DNA from: Varroa destructor
Taxonomy: Eukaryota > Arthropoda > Arachnida > Mesostigmata > Varroidae
Direction: 5' to 3'
Length of the DNA stretch: 64,000 nucleotides
Assembly (NCBI RefSeq): GCF_002443255.2
Contig: NW_019211460.1
Coordinates: 25,402,882 to 25,466,881, forward strand
The number at the start of each line of letters is the position of its first letter. Within the stretch, counting starts at the first letter, position 1. Shown here one piece after another: positions 52,440-62,481 of the stretch. The translations under genes and the position numbers were made by a program. The notes below the pieces were generated by a model. That model was not told the origin of the DNA, searched no databases, and saw only the letters and a list, made by a program, of their open reading frames with translations.

Positions 52440-55400
52440 TGGCACAACGTCGATCGTTGCCTTGTAGCACACTGGTGGCAGTGGGCCTGTCTCTAGATTT
52501 GCATATTGCCTCAGCAGTAAAGGAGGCGACGCTTTCGCCTTAACCCCATCTCGACCGTTCCATCCGTGGCGTTCTGCAAAGCCGATGAAGCGCAGCGAAC
52601 ACCTGAGGAGAAGGTGGCTAAACTTTACGATCTGCCAAGTGTCTACAAGAGTGGGAAAGCATCACTAGCGCGAGCACTCAATAGTTAACTGACAGAATGT
52701 TCCGAAGACAATGATGTGAGCAAACAAAGTAGCCGCAGCGATGACAGCGCCACTTCTAGCCGCACTTCCGATATCCTTTTTCTAACCCCGTTTTCCCCTT
52801 CCCTTATGATCTTTTTTCTACTTGTCTACATTCGTTCCGGCTTTGCCGCTGTGGCTGCTTTCTTTCCTTCAATGCAAAGTAAATCCCTAAAAGAAAACGC
52901 TCCAAAATCTCCAGTCCTTCGAGCTGAACCACCATCATGTCTTAATGCCACTACTACTGCTCCAGCTCATGCGGCTGCGTCGAACTTAGGCGCATAAGGG
53001 CAACTGTCGCGGATCGGGTATTCGATGCCTTTCAGCAGAAGCTGCTACGTAGATAGCAGCAGCTTCTAAATGTGGATCTTTGCCTGGGAACGAAAGCATT
53101 GCGCAGTATATCAGAAGTGTACGAGCTCAACAAAACCGAAGGCCTAGTAGCAGCACAAAGCAGCGAAGACCGCGATCGGAAAGGTGTCAGGGGAAAGCGA
53201 ACTAAAACGAGAAACGGTGTGGGGAGCATCGTGTGCGAAAAAAGAGAACAGAGCGTCTTGCTCCTTTATGCGGCCACGGAATCTTCTACTCGATGTGAGT
53301 TGTGTGAATGGTCCATTTATCACAAAGCTTCGTTCGTTATCGGCAACGGCAGAACCGACATCGAACAGCGACAAAAAAGCCACTGCCGATGAGAAGAGGG
53401 AGCTGTCTTGCTCTGCGAGACTCGCGTCAAAAAGCCACTAACGTTGGCACCAGTGTCAGCAACGCAAAGGAACTTGAGGAGCGACGCTAAAAGGGATAAC
53501 CTTGGGGGAAAGACATGTTCGGGCCCTCACATGCGCTGCATTGCTTTGCCATTTCTCTTTCTCTACATAGCGTAGCTTCGAAACAGGGTCCACGACCGAC
53601 GACTACAAACAGCTCAACATAAGGATACCGCCGCCTCGAGCCTCGCCTGCGAGCGAGCAAGCGACCGCTCCTGTTCAAAATCCTGGATCTCCTCGGCTTA
53701 TAAGCAACTGCTTGTCAAAGAAAGAAAGAGATAGCCGTGAATGCATCATCGCAGCAGCGGCACGAAGGCGGCATACTTCGGGTAGACCATCATGTGTGCG
53801 ACATAAACAGGCACGCAGTTCTTAGACGAAGGATACGAATAACGTACACGGGCTGCGGTGGCGTTGACGTAGTGTACTCTATTTAAACAAAGAGGAACTC
53901 GAGGGCCGCAATACCGTCTGCTTGCAACCGAAAGACAACCGTAAGGTATGGGGGACTACGCCTTCGTGGCGGGGAGACCGCAAAACACGCTTGACGCATA
54001 GGCTAAACGACCAAGTAAAACAAAGCCGTACGTAGCGATGATAGAGGATAAAGTAAAAAGCTAAGCACCTGACGACTGAGTGAGTCAAGAAACTGTTTTT
54101 CGTGGCGCAATCCTCGTACCGTAAGTAACGTGGCTGAAGCGGAACCATCCACGAAACTAAGGCAGAAGAAGAAGCTGGACCTGGCACAAAGTCGCAAAGA
54201 TGAATTTGCGACGATTCATGAACTTGCGCTGCCTGACACATACACGTAAGTAGGTGCGTTGCATACATGCTATAACGCAAAGGAAAAAACCTGCAAAATA
54301 GCGTGCGGTTCCCGTAAACCTGTACCATTTACAAGGCGCTAGACAGGTTACAAAGTTCAATGGCTTCTGTTGGCGTCGTTTTTCTTTGAATACGCTCGAT
54401 GATTTCTATTCTTACGATACTGTGACGTGACATGGCCTCGCTCCTGATGCAAGCAGATAGAAGTTTGTCGCAGAAGATAACTAAAAAAAGAAAAAATTCA
54501 CCGTTTTCGTCCATTTTTGTTAACACTACCTAACTTCAACTTACAGCCTAGTAAACATACTTTTTGGGCTAGTGTTTATCGGTATTATTGAGAGACCATC
54601 TTCCTGCTTGAGGTAGTAGGCATAGTGAAGGTCAAAATAGTCCATCGGACATATCAGACACTCTCACAGTACAGGCATCATGGGTCCGAACTAGGCCGAA
54701 CCTCATGCGGAGTGTTAGGGACAGGAAAGGAATGTAGAAGTATGGAAATCCAGAGAGAAAGACGCTACGACAGCGCTTGTAGCGACCATCTCCGCAGACT
54801 CTAGTCAATCGGCAGGCTGATAGGTAAGTCTTTCACTCGGTCTCGATCGGACTGGCTTCATTTATCAAGTGCTGGCGGCTCGTTCTCCAGGCGAGAGGCA
54901 GTGACATATGAGGATTGTGGCGGCTGCGTAGGAACTACCATTTCTACACGGAGGAGGCTTTCAGCCGACTTGTATACATCGCTGCGCGGCGTCTTACATA
55001 GTGGCCTACGCTCATTCTAGACCTAATCTAGACGTCCAACTTCGCATTCATGCAAGAGTAAACGGAGTTTGAATGCTGCAGCGGACACAAGAACGCGAAG
55101 TGCAGGGAACTTTATTGTAGAAACAAGCTTCGTTTCAGGCTAGCAATGCAAGCCTACCCTGCCGAGCGTCACCGTATTAATACATAAGGCGTGTAGGTCT
55201 GGCACGGTAGCGGGTATGAAGTCTTCACGGCGCAACTTCGTGACTTGTTTGTTGCGTTGTAGGCAATAGCAATGGCTTGAAAAATAAAGTACCGTTTCAA
55301 AGCTTAAGCAGGACGGAAGCTTTTTTGTAAGCGAGAGATACTGACAAAACATATATTTATTATATCGGATGTTACTGCCCGTATATGCAATATGTTAGAT

Positions 55401-58400
55401 ACTGCCAAATAAATTAATAAGTTAATCAAAATGCCACTTCACTTCTTACTTTAATGTAAAATGTAACTAAACGCCATTTCAATTTGCTGCCAACGATGTA
55501 TTATATTGTAAATGATTATAATAGTTTAGATCGATTGAAAAATTCATTTGGTATTGAAAAAATAGGGTATCTAAGAGTTTGAGCCGAAGGAACTCTTGCA
55601 GCATACGCTTAATAACAGGCTGGTGAAGCATGTCGCTATCAACTCTCTCATAAACGAAGGGTGTCCTTAAAACTGTGTTTTTATACGAAACTATCCCGTG
55701 AATAATATTAGCCCCGAATGAACTTAACCAGATTCGGGCCGATAATGAATGCCGTACAAATATTACTGTGCGATACCTATATATAACGACGTTGAGCTGT
55801 ACTACACGCCTGGCCTATGGTTGGTTGTGTGTGTGTATCTATGCATGCAAACTGAAGCCGTATGCCAATCAGCAAGTTCATAAAACACATCAGAAAAGTC
55901 AGGGCCAGGTAGGGATCGATGGTACAAAGCCCGCCTAAAGAAAACTCCAGGTTGTGGGGAATTGCTTTGGAGTAGGTCGGAATAAAGTGATTCGTTGCGA
56001 AGTTGTGCTTGACCACCATATACATTGATGTAATGTGGTCTTGTGTACTGCTGGAGAGGTGAAGAAGCTGAATTGACTTACACCGTCTTCCCGCAGAAAC
56101 GTTCCATTCACGGCAGTGATATTTGATCGGAGGTTCTCGAACAAACAGGACATCAGGTCGGCGGCCTGAAGGCAGCGTGTCACCGTTGCCGCTGCTACCC
56201 GGGTTTTTCATAACGGATTGGCACAAGGTGAGGCAGTGAGCGAGAAACAGAGACGCTAAGGATATGTTCATTGGCCGAAGTTCATAGAAAATAGAGATGC
56301 TGGTTGGCTGTAATGTTTTCATGCGTCATTACGCTACCATTTAGCGCTTTCTCGTCCCTCATATGATTCGCGTACGTTCTCTCGCCGTCCTTCGTCATAT
56401 CGCAAGCTCTTCTCCATCGTTGGCTTCTTTCTCTCTGGCGGTCTGTTGGCCGCGAGAAGACATAAAGATCATAAGCCAGCCACTTTTTTAGCCTGATGAA
56501 ATACCAGTACAGGCCCTCCTTCTCGAAGTAGCTGATGTTCGCAGCAAGCTTTGGTACTGCGTCTGGGGAATTCAGTGCAATGTGCGCGTCTCCTCCAAAC
56601 GTAGCTGCCACATGTCTTCGCTGTTAGCTTTGCATGCTTGCAATTTATCCTATAGCTATAGACAGACGCGAGCGGTATGTGCCTCAAACTGTTCAGGCTT
56701 CAGGCAGCATAAATGTTAGAGAAAAGGATGTCGATGAAGAGAATGCGAGAACATGGCCAACGATCGTTAGTCATAGCCTTTACGTGTAAGCAAACCGGTT
56801 CAACGTAACTCACCTGGTTTAGCTAATCGGACAGCCGTGCCTTGGGCCAACCGGTGTTTATGAGTTGAGTAAGCAGCAGCCGAATTTGACTGGGAACTAC
56901 GACACGGGCACCACCTTCTCGGGTCATTTTTCCCTATCTGTCAAGTCATAGTAGGTTCAGGGAGTTTGTGAAGGAACGGCAGAAGCCAGCCTCACTCGTT
57001 TTCCCGAGCTTTGCACACATTGGGTCCATGCTTTATATCGTGCCGTATGTTTGTATTATACAACATGTAGAAAGCATATCGAGTCTGCATTTTTCCTCAC
57101 TCGGTTGCTGCCTTAATCCTCTCCGCTGAACAGCAGCCAGGCCGGACTGAGAATGTTGACTGCTTCGTAAACATGTCGTAGGTGTGTATGCTACTGTCAC
57201 TTTATGGTGTTGTAGACGCGCGACGAATCGTGATAGTTGCTTTTGTCTTATCGATCTCGTTCTGGGTATTACAAGAATGCCATGAATACCAAGAAGTCTA
57301 TGTATGTATACATATACGAATTACACGTTCCTGCAAAAATGAGCTTTCGATAAATATCAAACAATATTTTAGACGCTATTTGGGTACATTATTTGTTTCT
57401 AATTATATGCACTCCGGCTAAACCATCCACCAAGCTTTCTACCCATTTTTTGTATCGTAGTAGATATTCGCATCGTTAGACCCTTCTACCCCATTTGCCT
57501 AGGCCAGGATCAAACCAGCAGATTTAAACTCCTCCCTCATATTTTGTTAATCAATACACTCTATTTCAAACTGTCTATATTTATAGAGCTATTTGGTAAT
57601 GATAATATCATTATCACATAGTGACTCATTTCTGTATATAAAATAGTTTGCCAATGTGCCTTTGCACTTTGCCAGCACAATGGAAGCGGAAGCTGTCCGT
57701 CAGTCAAGCCGTCCTAATATACAATCATACTGGGCACCTTTTCTCGCAGGACTCCTGTACGTGCACTGATACTGTTGTTGCCCCTCCTGCCATCAGTCCG
57801 CTATCCATTTCACCCGTTATTTCGTCGTTGGTCGCACGCACGCAAACGTTGGTTGGTTTTCGCGTTCTTTTTCCACTACTGCAGCAGCCACTCCAGTGTG
57901 CCATCGTCAGAATTAGATTTTTTCCAGCTGGGAACCGTATGGAAGACAATGTCGGGCGCACTAGCTTGGGCCGAGTCCAGCCGATACGGGGGTGCCATGG
58001 GGTGACGCCCCCGAAGTAGATCTGATGTACGTAGTGCTATGAGAGCAACCAGAGCTCGGAAAGCAGGGGACGTGTACGAGCTCTGGTTGGATAGGAAAAA
58101 ACTGAACACGCCACGATGAAAACGAAGAGAGAGGAAGACAAAGGATCGGCTGCTGGAGGAAGGGGCTTTACGATGGGGGTGCCACCTGTCTCCTGTCAAA
58201 TCACAGCTGCGCTGCTGCACCTTTAAGGGAAGAGGATAGCAACGGAAAATTTAAATTGACAGCCGTATGTTCGTCGGACAAGCAAAGCAGCCAGGCAGGC
58301 AAGCAGGCAGCCACCCATAAGGCAAGGTTTATGGTTGGTAAGTCTGGCGGCACCGGTTCCCACGGGGCAGCGATTCTGTTAGCGAGAGGGCGGTTAATTC

Positions 58401-61400
58401 GAGCGAAAATTCTTTTGAGTGAGAAAACGACAATACTGAGAAGTGACTGTGTCAGCAAAAAAAAAAGGAAACAAACCTGGTCACATACATGACGAGAACA
58501 CGGGGCATTGTGCGGACAGGTGAAACGCAACTCGTAGACAACAATGCAATGGAATGATTGCTTCAGGACACAAAAGGTATTGCCGGCCGGCCTTTAACGG
58601 CAGCGCCGCTTGTCTCGTTGACATCATCGTCGCCACTATCCCTGTTAAATTTTTGGTGGCCTGAAATTGTTGTTTAGTGGGTTCTTCATTATGGCTAGAG
58701 CAACAACGGAACGGCACGACAGCTTAGAATAGAGCGGGTGAGAGCGTGGGTCCAATTTAATGTCAAAGTTTGCGTGTATACGTGCTAAAGATGCCTAAAC
58801 TATATGTGAGTATGAGTATAAAGGCCATGGAAAAGCTCGACAGGTGCCTGGTACCACCAAATATTTAGCTCAATAATCGCTAATATGAGGCAGAGCGATA
58901 TAGAAGCCCATAAGTATTTTAGTATTATGTAGCGTTACCTTTTAAACGTGTTATATCCTCTTAGATAACTGAGAAAAACGAATTTCAATGTTTGAGGGCT
59001 CAACATATTGTCAGATTATTTTATAGCCTGCATAGTCGCGTTTTGCCACAGCTCATAAATCATCTATTGTCTTGTTATCCATGTAATTACGTAAACAACA
59101 CGTATACCGTACGGAAATGAATTAAAGCTCTTCACCGTCACTTACCCTATACCAGGACACCGGCTTTAGCAGCGTTCATGCATCTTGTTGCTATTGGGTA
59201 TACGTCTATGTAGGGTATTCTCTATCCGCATCGAGGTTCAGATCTATTCGACGTCTGGTTAATTATCATTATTAAGTTTTAGTTAGATTCCTCATACCTA
59301 GTCTATTTACGTTATTTATAAAATGCTTTCCTATGTTGTTCTTGCTGGAAGATATGATCGATATATGCCTAGTGGAAGTTAATAACTCCAACTTTCCCGC
59401 CGTTTCATAACAATACACAAAGATCGTCGAACGATGCGTCTCCTGATGACGCCCGAGAATAGGAACAGTGCCTTTGATCAATGTAGATCACATACACTAA
59501 TCTACGACTACGATTGTGTTTATTAGGGCGAGTACAAACAGCAGCTTAAGAAAACAGCAAATCATATTATGTATTGCATTGGTTTACTGTGGGGAAATAT
59601 AATCGAATTTAATTTAGCGCACTATTGGGCTATCTAACGACCTGACAGCTGTCGTGGTTAACGGACGATGTCGTTGAGAAAAAACACATTTGCCTTGGTA
59701 ATATGTCATTTATTGCATCGGCCTTTTTCGCCATAGCTTTAGTAAAAGCAACAAAAATCCCTGCTTCATCATCTATCAGATGGCTGGAACCTGAGCAGTA
59801 AAGCAGAACGTGAAGCATAGGTTTATCGGGTTGTGCTTACCGGCGGAAGAGGCCTCGCTGGGGGCATTCGTAGATTTTTTATCACCCTCGGAACCACTCC
59901 GATTTTTTGCGGGGCAAGGTTTACATTATTGCAAATTATTGCTGCTAATAAGTTATAGCAATAATAATAATAATAATATGTTAACATGTGCTTTAACGCG
60001 TGCAATATTTGGTGAAGTGGGCTAACCTAATTTACTATTAAGATGGGGTAAAGTGTCAATCCATGCTTGATAACAAATATCCTTATGCGAAATACTGTTC
60101 AGCCCTAAAATCATTACGTATTGATTATTCACAAATAAACAATTATGGCGTAGTCACTAAAAAACAAAAGGGGATTATTTCTAGGTAGCAATGCGAAACG
60201 GTATAAAAATAAAATATTTTAAATCGGTCTTTAAATCGATAAAACAACTCATATGTGTTAAAGACTCAACAGCTACGAGTGTAATAACAGCCAGTTTCCG
60301 TGATCCTGCCCACTTCTGAGTCTTCCGAAGGCCAGTTCATTGTTCTTAACAAGTAAAGACCCAAAGCACGAGTTTTCAGTTTGCAATCGCGTATTGTACT
60401 CTAACGTTGTAGATAAATAATCCGTGAAAGATAAATGTTGATAGACGGTATAAATGTGTATACCCAAATGTACACCGTGTTACCAGGAAGACACAACTGA
60501 CATGAGCCTTTACCTCATTAAGAAAAAGATCCTGCTGTTAGTAGGTGTAGAAGATGTTCGATCTCAGTATTTTTTTTCTTCCGTCATCTGTATAATAGCT
60601 CACGAAATCTCATCTACGTTGCCTCCTTCGCCTGGCAGCGTTTGCACTTCTGTATCATCCGTTGCTTCATTCTTTTTCAACTCCTAGTGATTCGACTTTC
60701 CTTCTTTTGCCGATGTCTTGCGTCCACTGCTACACCGCTGTGCCATCATCAAGCTCAACGGTGGAAGTCTGTTATCGCGAATTATCCTCGAGCCTTTTCT
60801 GCTCTGAGCGCCTACATTTCTTTCGTTCTGTTTTCTACTTCGCCTGCCATTGCCAATTGTTGCTTCGATTTGAGCATCCATTCCCTTTTCTTCAATTTCC
60901 ACGTCTCGTACCGCGCTCGGTTTTCCTTCCTGACGAGCTAACTCCTTAGACCAGCAGCTGGCTGGCCGCCAACTTCTGTCATCTTACCCAAAAGATCCCA
61001 GTAGACCAATCAACCAGGTCAGAGATGAACATCTATACTATAGCTATACTATAGCTAGCGCCCCCATCTGATAAGAATTCGAGGATGCTGAAAAACAGGG
61101 CGGCGATTCTGGCAAAGCATCTATGTTGCGGGTGGCGGGGGCGTAAGTCGAAGGTCAGTCGAATCGACGGCGTACATGAAGACACGAGTGAATGTGGATA
61201 GAGGCTAGCAGCGAAAAGGCAAAACGCACTACTCGAAATATTCGATCACTTCCGACTGACGCGTGTAGAAATATGCGGGTAGTAGAAATGGCATTGCGGG
61301 GATATATACGATTGGTCGCGCAAACCTTGTCTACAACTTGTTCGGTCGCAGCAGCTACGGTACGATAGGGATAGCCCTGAAATGCTTCGCTTGTCCTTTT

Positions 61401-62481
61401 CTTCTACCCCCTTTAGATTGGAAGAGTTTACGTCCTTCTCATAGGTTCCAAGGCACTCAGAGCGGACCTTCTTGTTAACAGGCTCACGAAAAATGCGTGC
61501 AGTAAGCTTTAACGTGTCTGCTTGCATTTGCGTTCGCTTCCTTCAACATTGTCCTTGACGTTAACTTCACGTTTCCTCAATGGCGTTGCCCGTTCAATTT
61601 GGGGCAACGTATGATATTTGCTCATAATCTAGCATTATTTTGTTTTCGTCCTATACACAATCGATCAAATTGGTGGACCATACACGCCGATGGAACCGGG
61701 GATGTTAAGGGATCACTGGATACAACTGCTGGGACAGAGCCGGACGCGGTTTGGGTATTAGAGACAATGGCCTTTTGAACTCGAAATCCCTGGAGGGATA
61801 CAGAATCCTGAAACAATATTCCTTCAGCTAAACATCATTCTCATGGCATATCTAGCTTGCGGAAAAGGTCTATTTGGACGACAGGCGGTCGTACATGTAT
61901 GTATCATTACCACCTTGTGCGGTGGATCTGCGTTTCGTATGTGTGACATAATAGAAACTTCGTATTCCAGAAAAATGCAAAGATCATTTCTAGTTAAATT
62001 TGACAAAAACAAGTTTTTTTGATATATATCCCGTTTCAGCGAAATTCGTAACATAATATGTGTCTATATGTTATATTAACAGTATTAAAATCCGTGAAAA
62101 ACCTGTGACTGAGTCTAGATATTTGTGTCGCAAAATTTTTTCGTGCTAATGCTGGCAGGTTTACTATTTGGTATTATAAAGGTTTGCAAAATTCAAAGAC
62201 CAACAGGCTAGCATTCGGTAAAAATCACATCGCGTTACTCTTATGATTATTAAGCTCAATTGTTGTTGTATTACTAACCGTCGCTCGTTCATCGACGTGC
62301 GGAGTTGGATGAAAAAACTAGTTGTGGGATTAAATCTCAAACATAATTTTCCTATTCTTTTTCCATGTCAGTTTTTTTTACAAGATATTCTCTCGTTACA
62401 GGGGCGCTCCGCTCGATGTCGAGCTGGAATCTTGTGACGTTACCCTGGATTCTACTGCTGCTTCTACGCTGCCTGTCGTGA
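822..62481 (+). CDS. DIP/lachesin-like three-Ig, GPI-anchored cell-adhesion protein (5'-partial, 8 exons)
   Basis: Joining 822-1029, 7028-7231, 28811-28939, 37800-38009, 38417-38569, 39105-39212, 46514-46573 and 62402-62481 gives a single frame of 383 residues and a TGA. Visible Ig signatures are DRGGYMC (residues 46-52, Ig1), Cys95/Trp107/Cys161 (Ig2) and Cys204/Trp216/Cys285 (Ig3), with the DxGxYxC or xMGAYLC motif before each distal cysteine. The order of three Ig domains, a linker and a hydrophobic tail matches arthropod DIPs, lachesin and vertebrate IgLONs. In Drosophila, DIPs are neuronal surface receptors that bind two-Ig Dpr proteins through Ig1 and guide synaptic partner choice. N-glycosylation sequons are seen at N55 (NTS) and N199 (NVS). 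All seven introns are phase 1. The signal peptide and the first Ig1 cysteine lie upstream of the window. DIP versus lachesin paralogue cannot be decided; the family is secure. Confidence 0.9.
2447..2469. repeat. (TA)n microsatellite
   Basis: About 11 TA units, adjoining the inverted repeat at 2469-2512. Confidence 0.9.
2469..2512. repeat. AT-rich inverted repeat (hairpin)
   Basis: Left arm 2469-2485 and right arm 2496-2512 are reverse complements at 16 of 17 positions, with a 10-nt loop that is itself alternating AT. It could extrude as a cruciform or fold as RNA in the intron. Confidence 0.85.
3297..3313. repeat. Poly(T) run, T17
   Basis: Uninterrupted T17. It could be the tail of a minus-strand retroposed copy, but no element is recognised next to it. 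Confidence 0.9.
4362..4480. repeat. Compound trinucleotide array: ATC, then CAT, then TCG, then CAA
   Basis: An ATC run at 4362-4386, a spacer with CAACAACAG, a CAT run at 4417-4437, a TCG/GTC run to 4471, then CAA units to 4480. It is intronic, with no coding exon nearby. Confidence 0.9.
7028..7231 (+). CDS. Exon b: first half of Ig domain 2
   Basis: The exon encodes residues 71-137. The split codon G|TC gives Val70, so the junction reads V-P-P-D-I, exactly where DIP-type proteins pass from Ig1 to Ig2. VVVREGADVSLAC (Cys95) and the SISWRREDGEPI block with Trp107 are typical of strands B and C of Ig2 in this family. The second half of the exon is Gln-rich (QLTQQQQAANN, residues 122-132) and more divergent, falling in the C'-D loop. 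The acceptor is CCAAAAG|TC, with a T-rich tract about 15-45 nt upstream. The donor is TTAG|GTGAGT, phase 1. Longer in-frame ORFs running upstream of 7028 are intron readthrough and should be ignored. Confidence 0.92.
   Translation, partial: SHQIFWWNNHQQTLSSVREQMCRWLAKRVVILRHRYRGVGKTVSQSLLERINNLLNSSRPPTTNFIR
7506..7558. repeat. (AT)n microsatellite, about 53 bp
   Basis: The longest pure AT/TA dinucleotide tract in the window. Confidence 0.93.
20837..20874. repeat. (AT)19 microsatellite
   Basis: A 38-bp AT tract preceded by a pyrimidine-rich stretch (20808-20836). Tyr/Ile-alternating ORFs across it are artefacts of the repeat. Confidence 0.93.
22777..22798. repeat. (TA)11 microsatellite
   Basis: A pure TA tract inside the 21.6-kb intron. 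Confidence 0.92.
28811..28939 (+). CDS. Exon c: second half of Ig domain 2
   Basis: The exon encodes residues 139-180 after split Val138 (G|TC). It carries GETLTIARVSRIHMGAYLC with the distal Ig2 cysteine (Cys161), then IANNNVPSPVSRRIMLHVH. The VSRxHMGAYLCIA run followed by VPxxVSRR is among the most conserved blocks of DIP/lachesin proteins, so the identification is strong. The acceptor is CCACCTAG|TC and the donor is CCACT|GTAAGT, phase 1. The split last codon T|TT gives Phe181, producing the family's usual V-H-F at the Ig2/Ig3 border. This independently supports the junction with the exon at 37800. The exon is isolated, with 21.6 kb of intron before it and 8.9 kb after. Confidence 0.93.
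29800..29813. repeat. Poly(T) run, T14
   Basis: An uninterrupted T tract with no recognised element attached. Confidence 0.9.
32426..32440. repeat. Poly(C) run, C15
   Basis: Fifteen consecutive C in an otherwise mixed intron. This is uncommon compared with the many T and A runs. Confidence 0.92.
37800..38009 (+). CDS. Exon d: first half of Ig domain 3
   Basis: The exon encodes residues 182-250. It begins SPVIWIPQQLVG, the conserved start of Ig3 in DIP/lachesin proteins, then HNVSLDC (Cys204, with sequon N199-V-S), HSEAYP and IHWSKDG (Trp216). After the C strand comes a Ser/Thr/Gly/Gln-rich stretch (residues 220-250) that appears longer than the usual C'-D region and probably forms an extended flexible loop. 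The acceptor follows a pyrimidine tract (GTTTGGTTCTTAG|TT). The donor is CTGCAG|GTAAGT, phase 1. In-frame upstream ORF sequence is hydrophobic by chance and belongs to the intron. Confidence 0.92.
38010..38416 (+). other. Intron between exons d and e (407 nt)
   Basis: CTGCAG|GTAAGT to AATTCAG|GT, phase 1. It is AT-rich with an A-rich run at 38296-38308. Nothing else is seen. Confidence 0.9.
38417..38569 (+). CDS. Exon e: second half of Ig domain 3
   Basis: The exon encodes residues 252-301 after split Gly251 (G|GT). It begins G-K-Y-L, matching the family's GGKY motif at the D strand. It continues through KIRSVLTIRDTQPSDYG and FYKCVSENILG, with the distal Ig3 cysteine at Cys285, and ends in SAQIY. 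The QPSDYGxYxCVSxNxLG block is diagnostic of DIP/lachesin Ig3. The acceptor is AATTCAG|GT and the donor is CTATG|GTGAGT, phase 1. The next junction makes Glu302, giving the I-Y-E end that homologues show. The intron before it is only 407 nt. Confidence 0.93.
38570..39104 (+). other. Intron between exons e and f (535 nt)
   Basis: GTGAGT donor to a strong CCTTGCAG acceptor, phase 1. No other feature is seen. Confidence 0.9.
39105..39212 (+). CDS. Exon f: acidic Ser-rich linker after Ig3
   Basis: The exon encodes residues 303-337, VSPARSSSTQESM then VEDDEEDDEPPY, ending in TPEKSYS. It has no domain. It is a low-complexity stalk with a strongly acidic run (residues 317-324) between Ig3 and the membrane anchor, where homologues are poorly conserved. 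The acceptor is excellent (ACTTTTCCTTGCAG|AG) and rebuilds Glu302. The assigned donor, TAGTG|GTATGC at 39213, is weaker than the others but keeps phase 1. If it is not used, the frame continues to a stop at 39356-39358 and the protein would end without a membrane anchor. Confidence 0.8.
40088..40106. repeat. (TGAC)n tetranucleotide repeat
   Basis: About 4.5 units of TGAC, in the intron after exon f. Confidence 0.85.
44328..44342. repeat. Poly(T) run, T15
   Basis: An uninterrupted T tract about 45 bp before a TTA repeat. Confidence 0.9.
44388..44404. repeat. (TTA)n trinucleotide repeat
   Basis: About five TTA units. Confidence 0.85.
44755..44830. repeat. CT-rich microsatellite followed by (TA)n
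   Basis: TCTCCC units, CACT units and (CT)n to 44813, then ACATATATATATATAC. It forms a 58-nt all-pyrimidine-biased tract on the + strand. Confidence 0.9.
45631..45670. repeat. (CTTT)10 tetranucleotide repeat
   Basis: Forty bp of perfect CTTT units in the intron before exon g. Confidence 0.93.
46514..46573 (+). CDS. Exon g: 60-nt cassette exon in the stalk
   Basis: The exon encodes residues 338-357, DGKYFSEEVLRPKELTNKAS. It is predicted from a strong acceptor (GTTAACTTTTCAG|AT), an open frame in the required phase, and a donor CATCGG|GTAGGT that leaves phase 1. At 60 nt and symmetric 1-1 phase, it can be included or skipped without frame change. No domain is recognised; it would lengthen the charged stalk. 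Four nt into the exon lies a perfect GTAAGT (46517-46522) that could compete as donor. Support comes only from splice signals and frame, not homology, so confidence is lower than for the Ig exons. Confidence 0.65.
52397..52440. repeat. (GT)14 followed by (GA)n microsatellite
   Basis: A GT run to 52424, then GA units to about 52439. The GT part alternates purine and pyrimidine and is a potential Z-DNA former. Confidence 0.93.
59961..59978. repeat. (ATA)n trinucleotide repeat
   Basis: About six ATA units. Confidence 0.85.
62402..62481 (+). CDS. Exon h: terminal coding exon, GPI-anchor signal
   Basis: In the required phase this exon reads GALRSMSSWNLV, then TLPWILLLLLRCLS and TGA at 62479-62481. 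A short polar spacer, a hydrophobic run (residues 371-379) and almost no residues after it are the classic layout of a C-terminal GPI signal. The likely attachment site is the Ser-Gly-Ala at residues 357-359, formed across the splice junction. DIPs, lachesin and IgLONs are known or predicted to be GPI-linked, so this fits the family. The acceptor follows a long pyrimidine tract (TTCTCTCGTTACAG|GG). The 80-nt coding part completes a total of 1152 nt. A single-pass membrane helix is less likely, as no cytoplasmic tail follows. Confidence 0.82.

Larger units (their letters stand above)
46574..62401 (+). other. Intron between exons g and h (15.8 kb)
   Basis: Donor GTAGGT, acceptor CGTTACAG, phase 1. 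It contains a minus-strand tRNA-like segment near 50.25 kb, a (GT)n(GA)n microsatellite at 52397, an AG|GTAAGT site at 54822 near its midpoint, and unassigned minus-strand ORFs at 54-56.6 kb. No gene is confidently recognised. Confidence 0.75.

Noticed and set aside
55777..56322. 181-codon minus-strand ORF
   Set aside because: It overlaps a more protein-like alternative frame and reads through a likely donor (GGT|GTAAGT). Its C-terminal half has no recognisable pattern.
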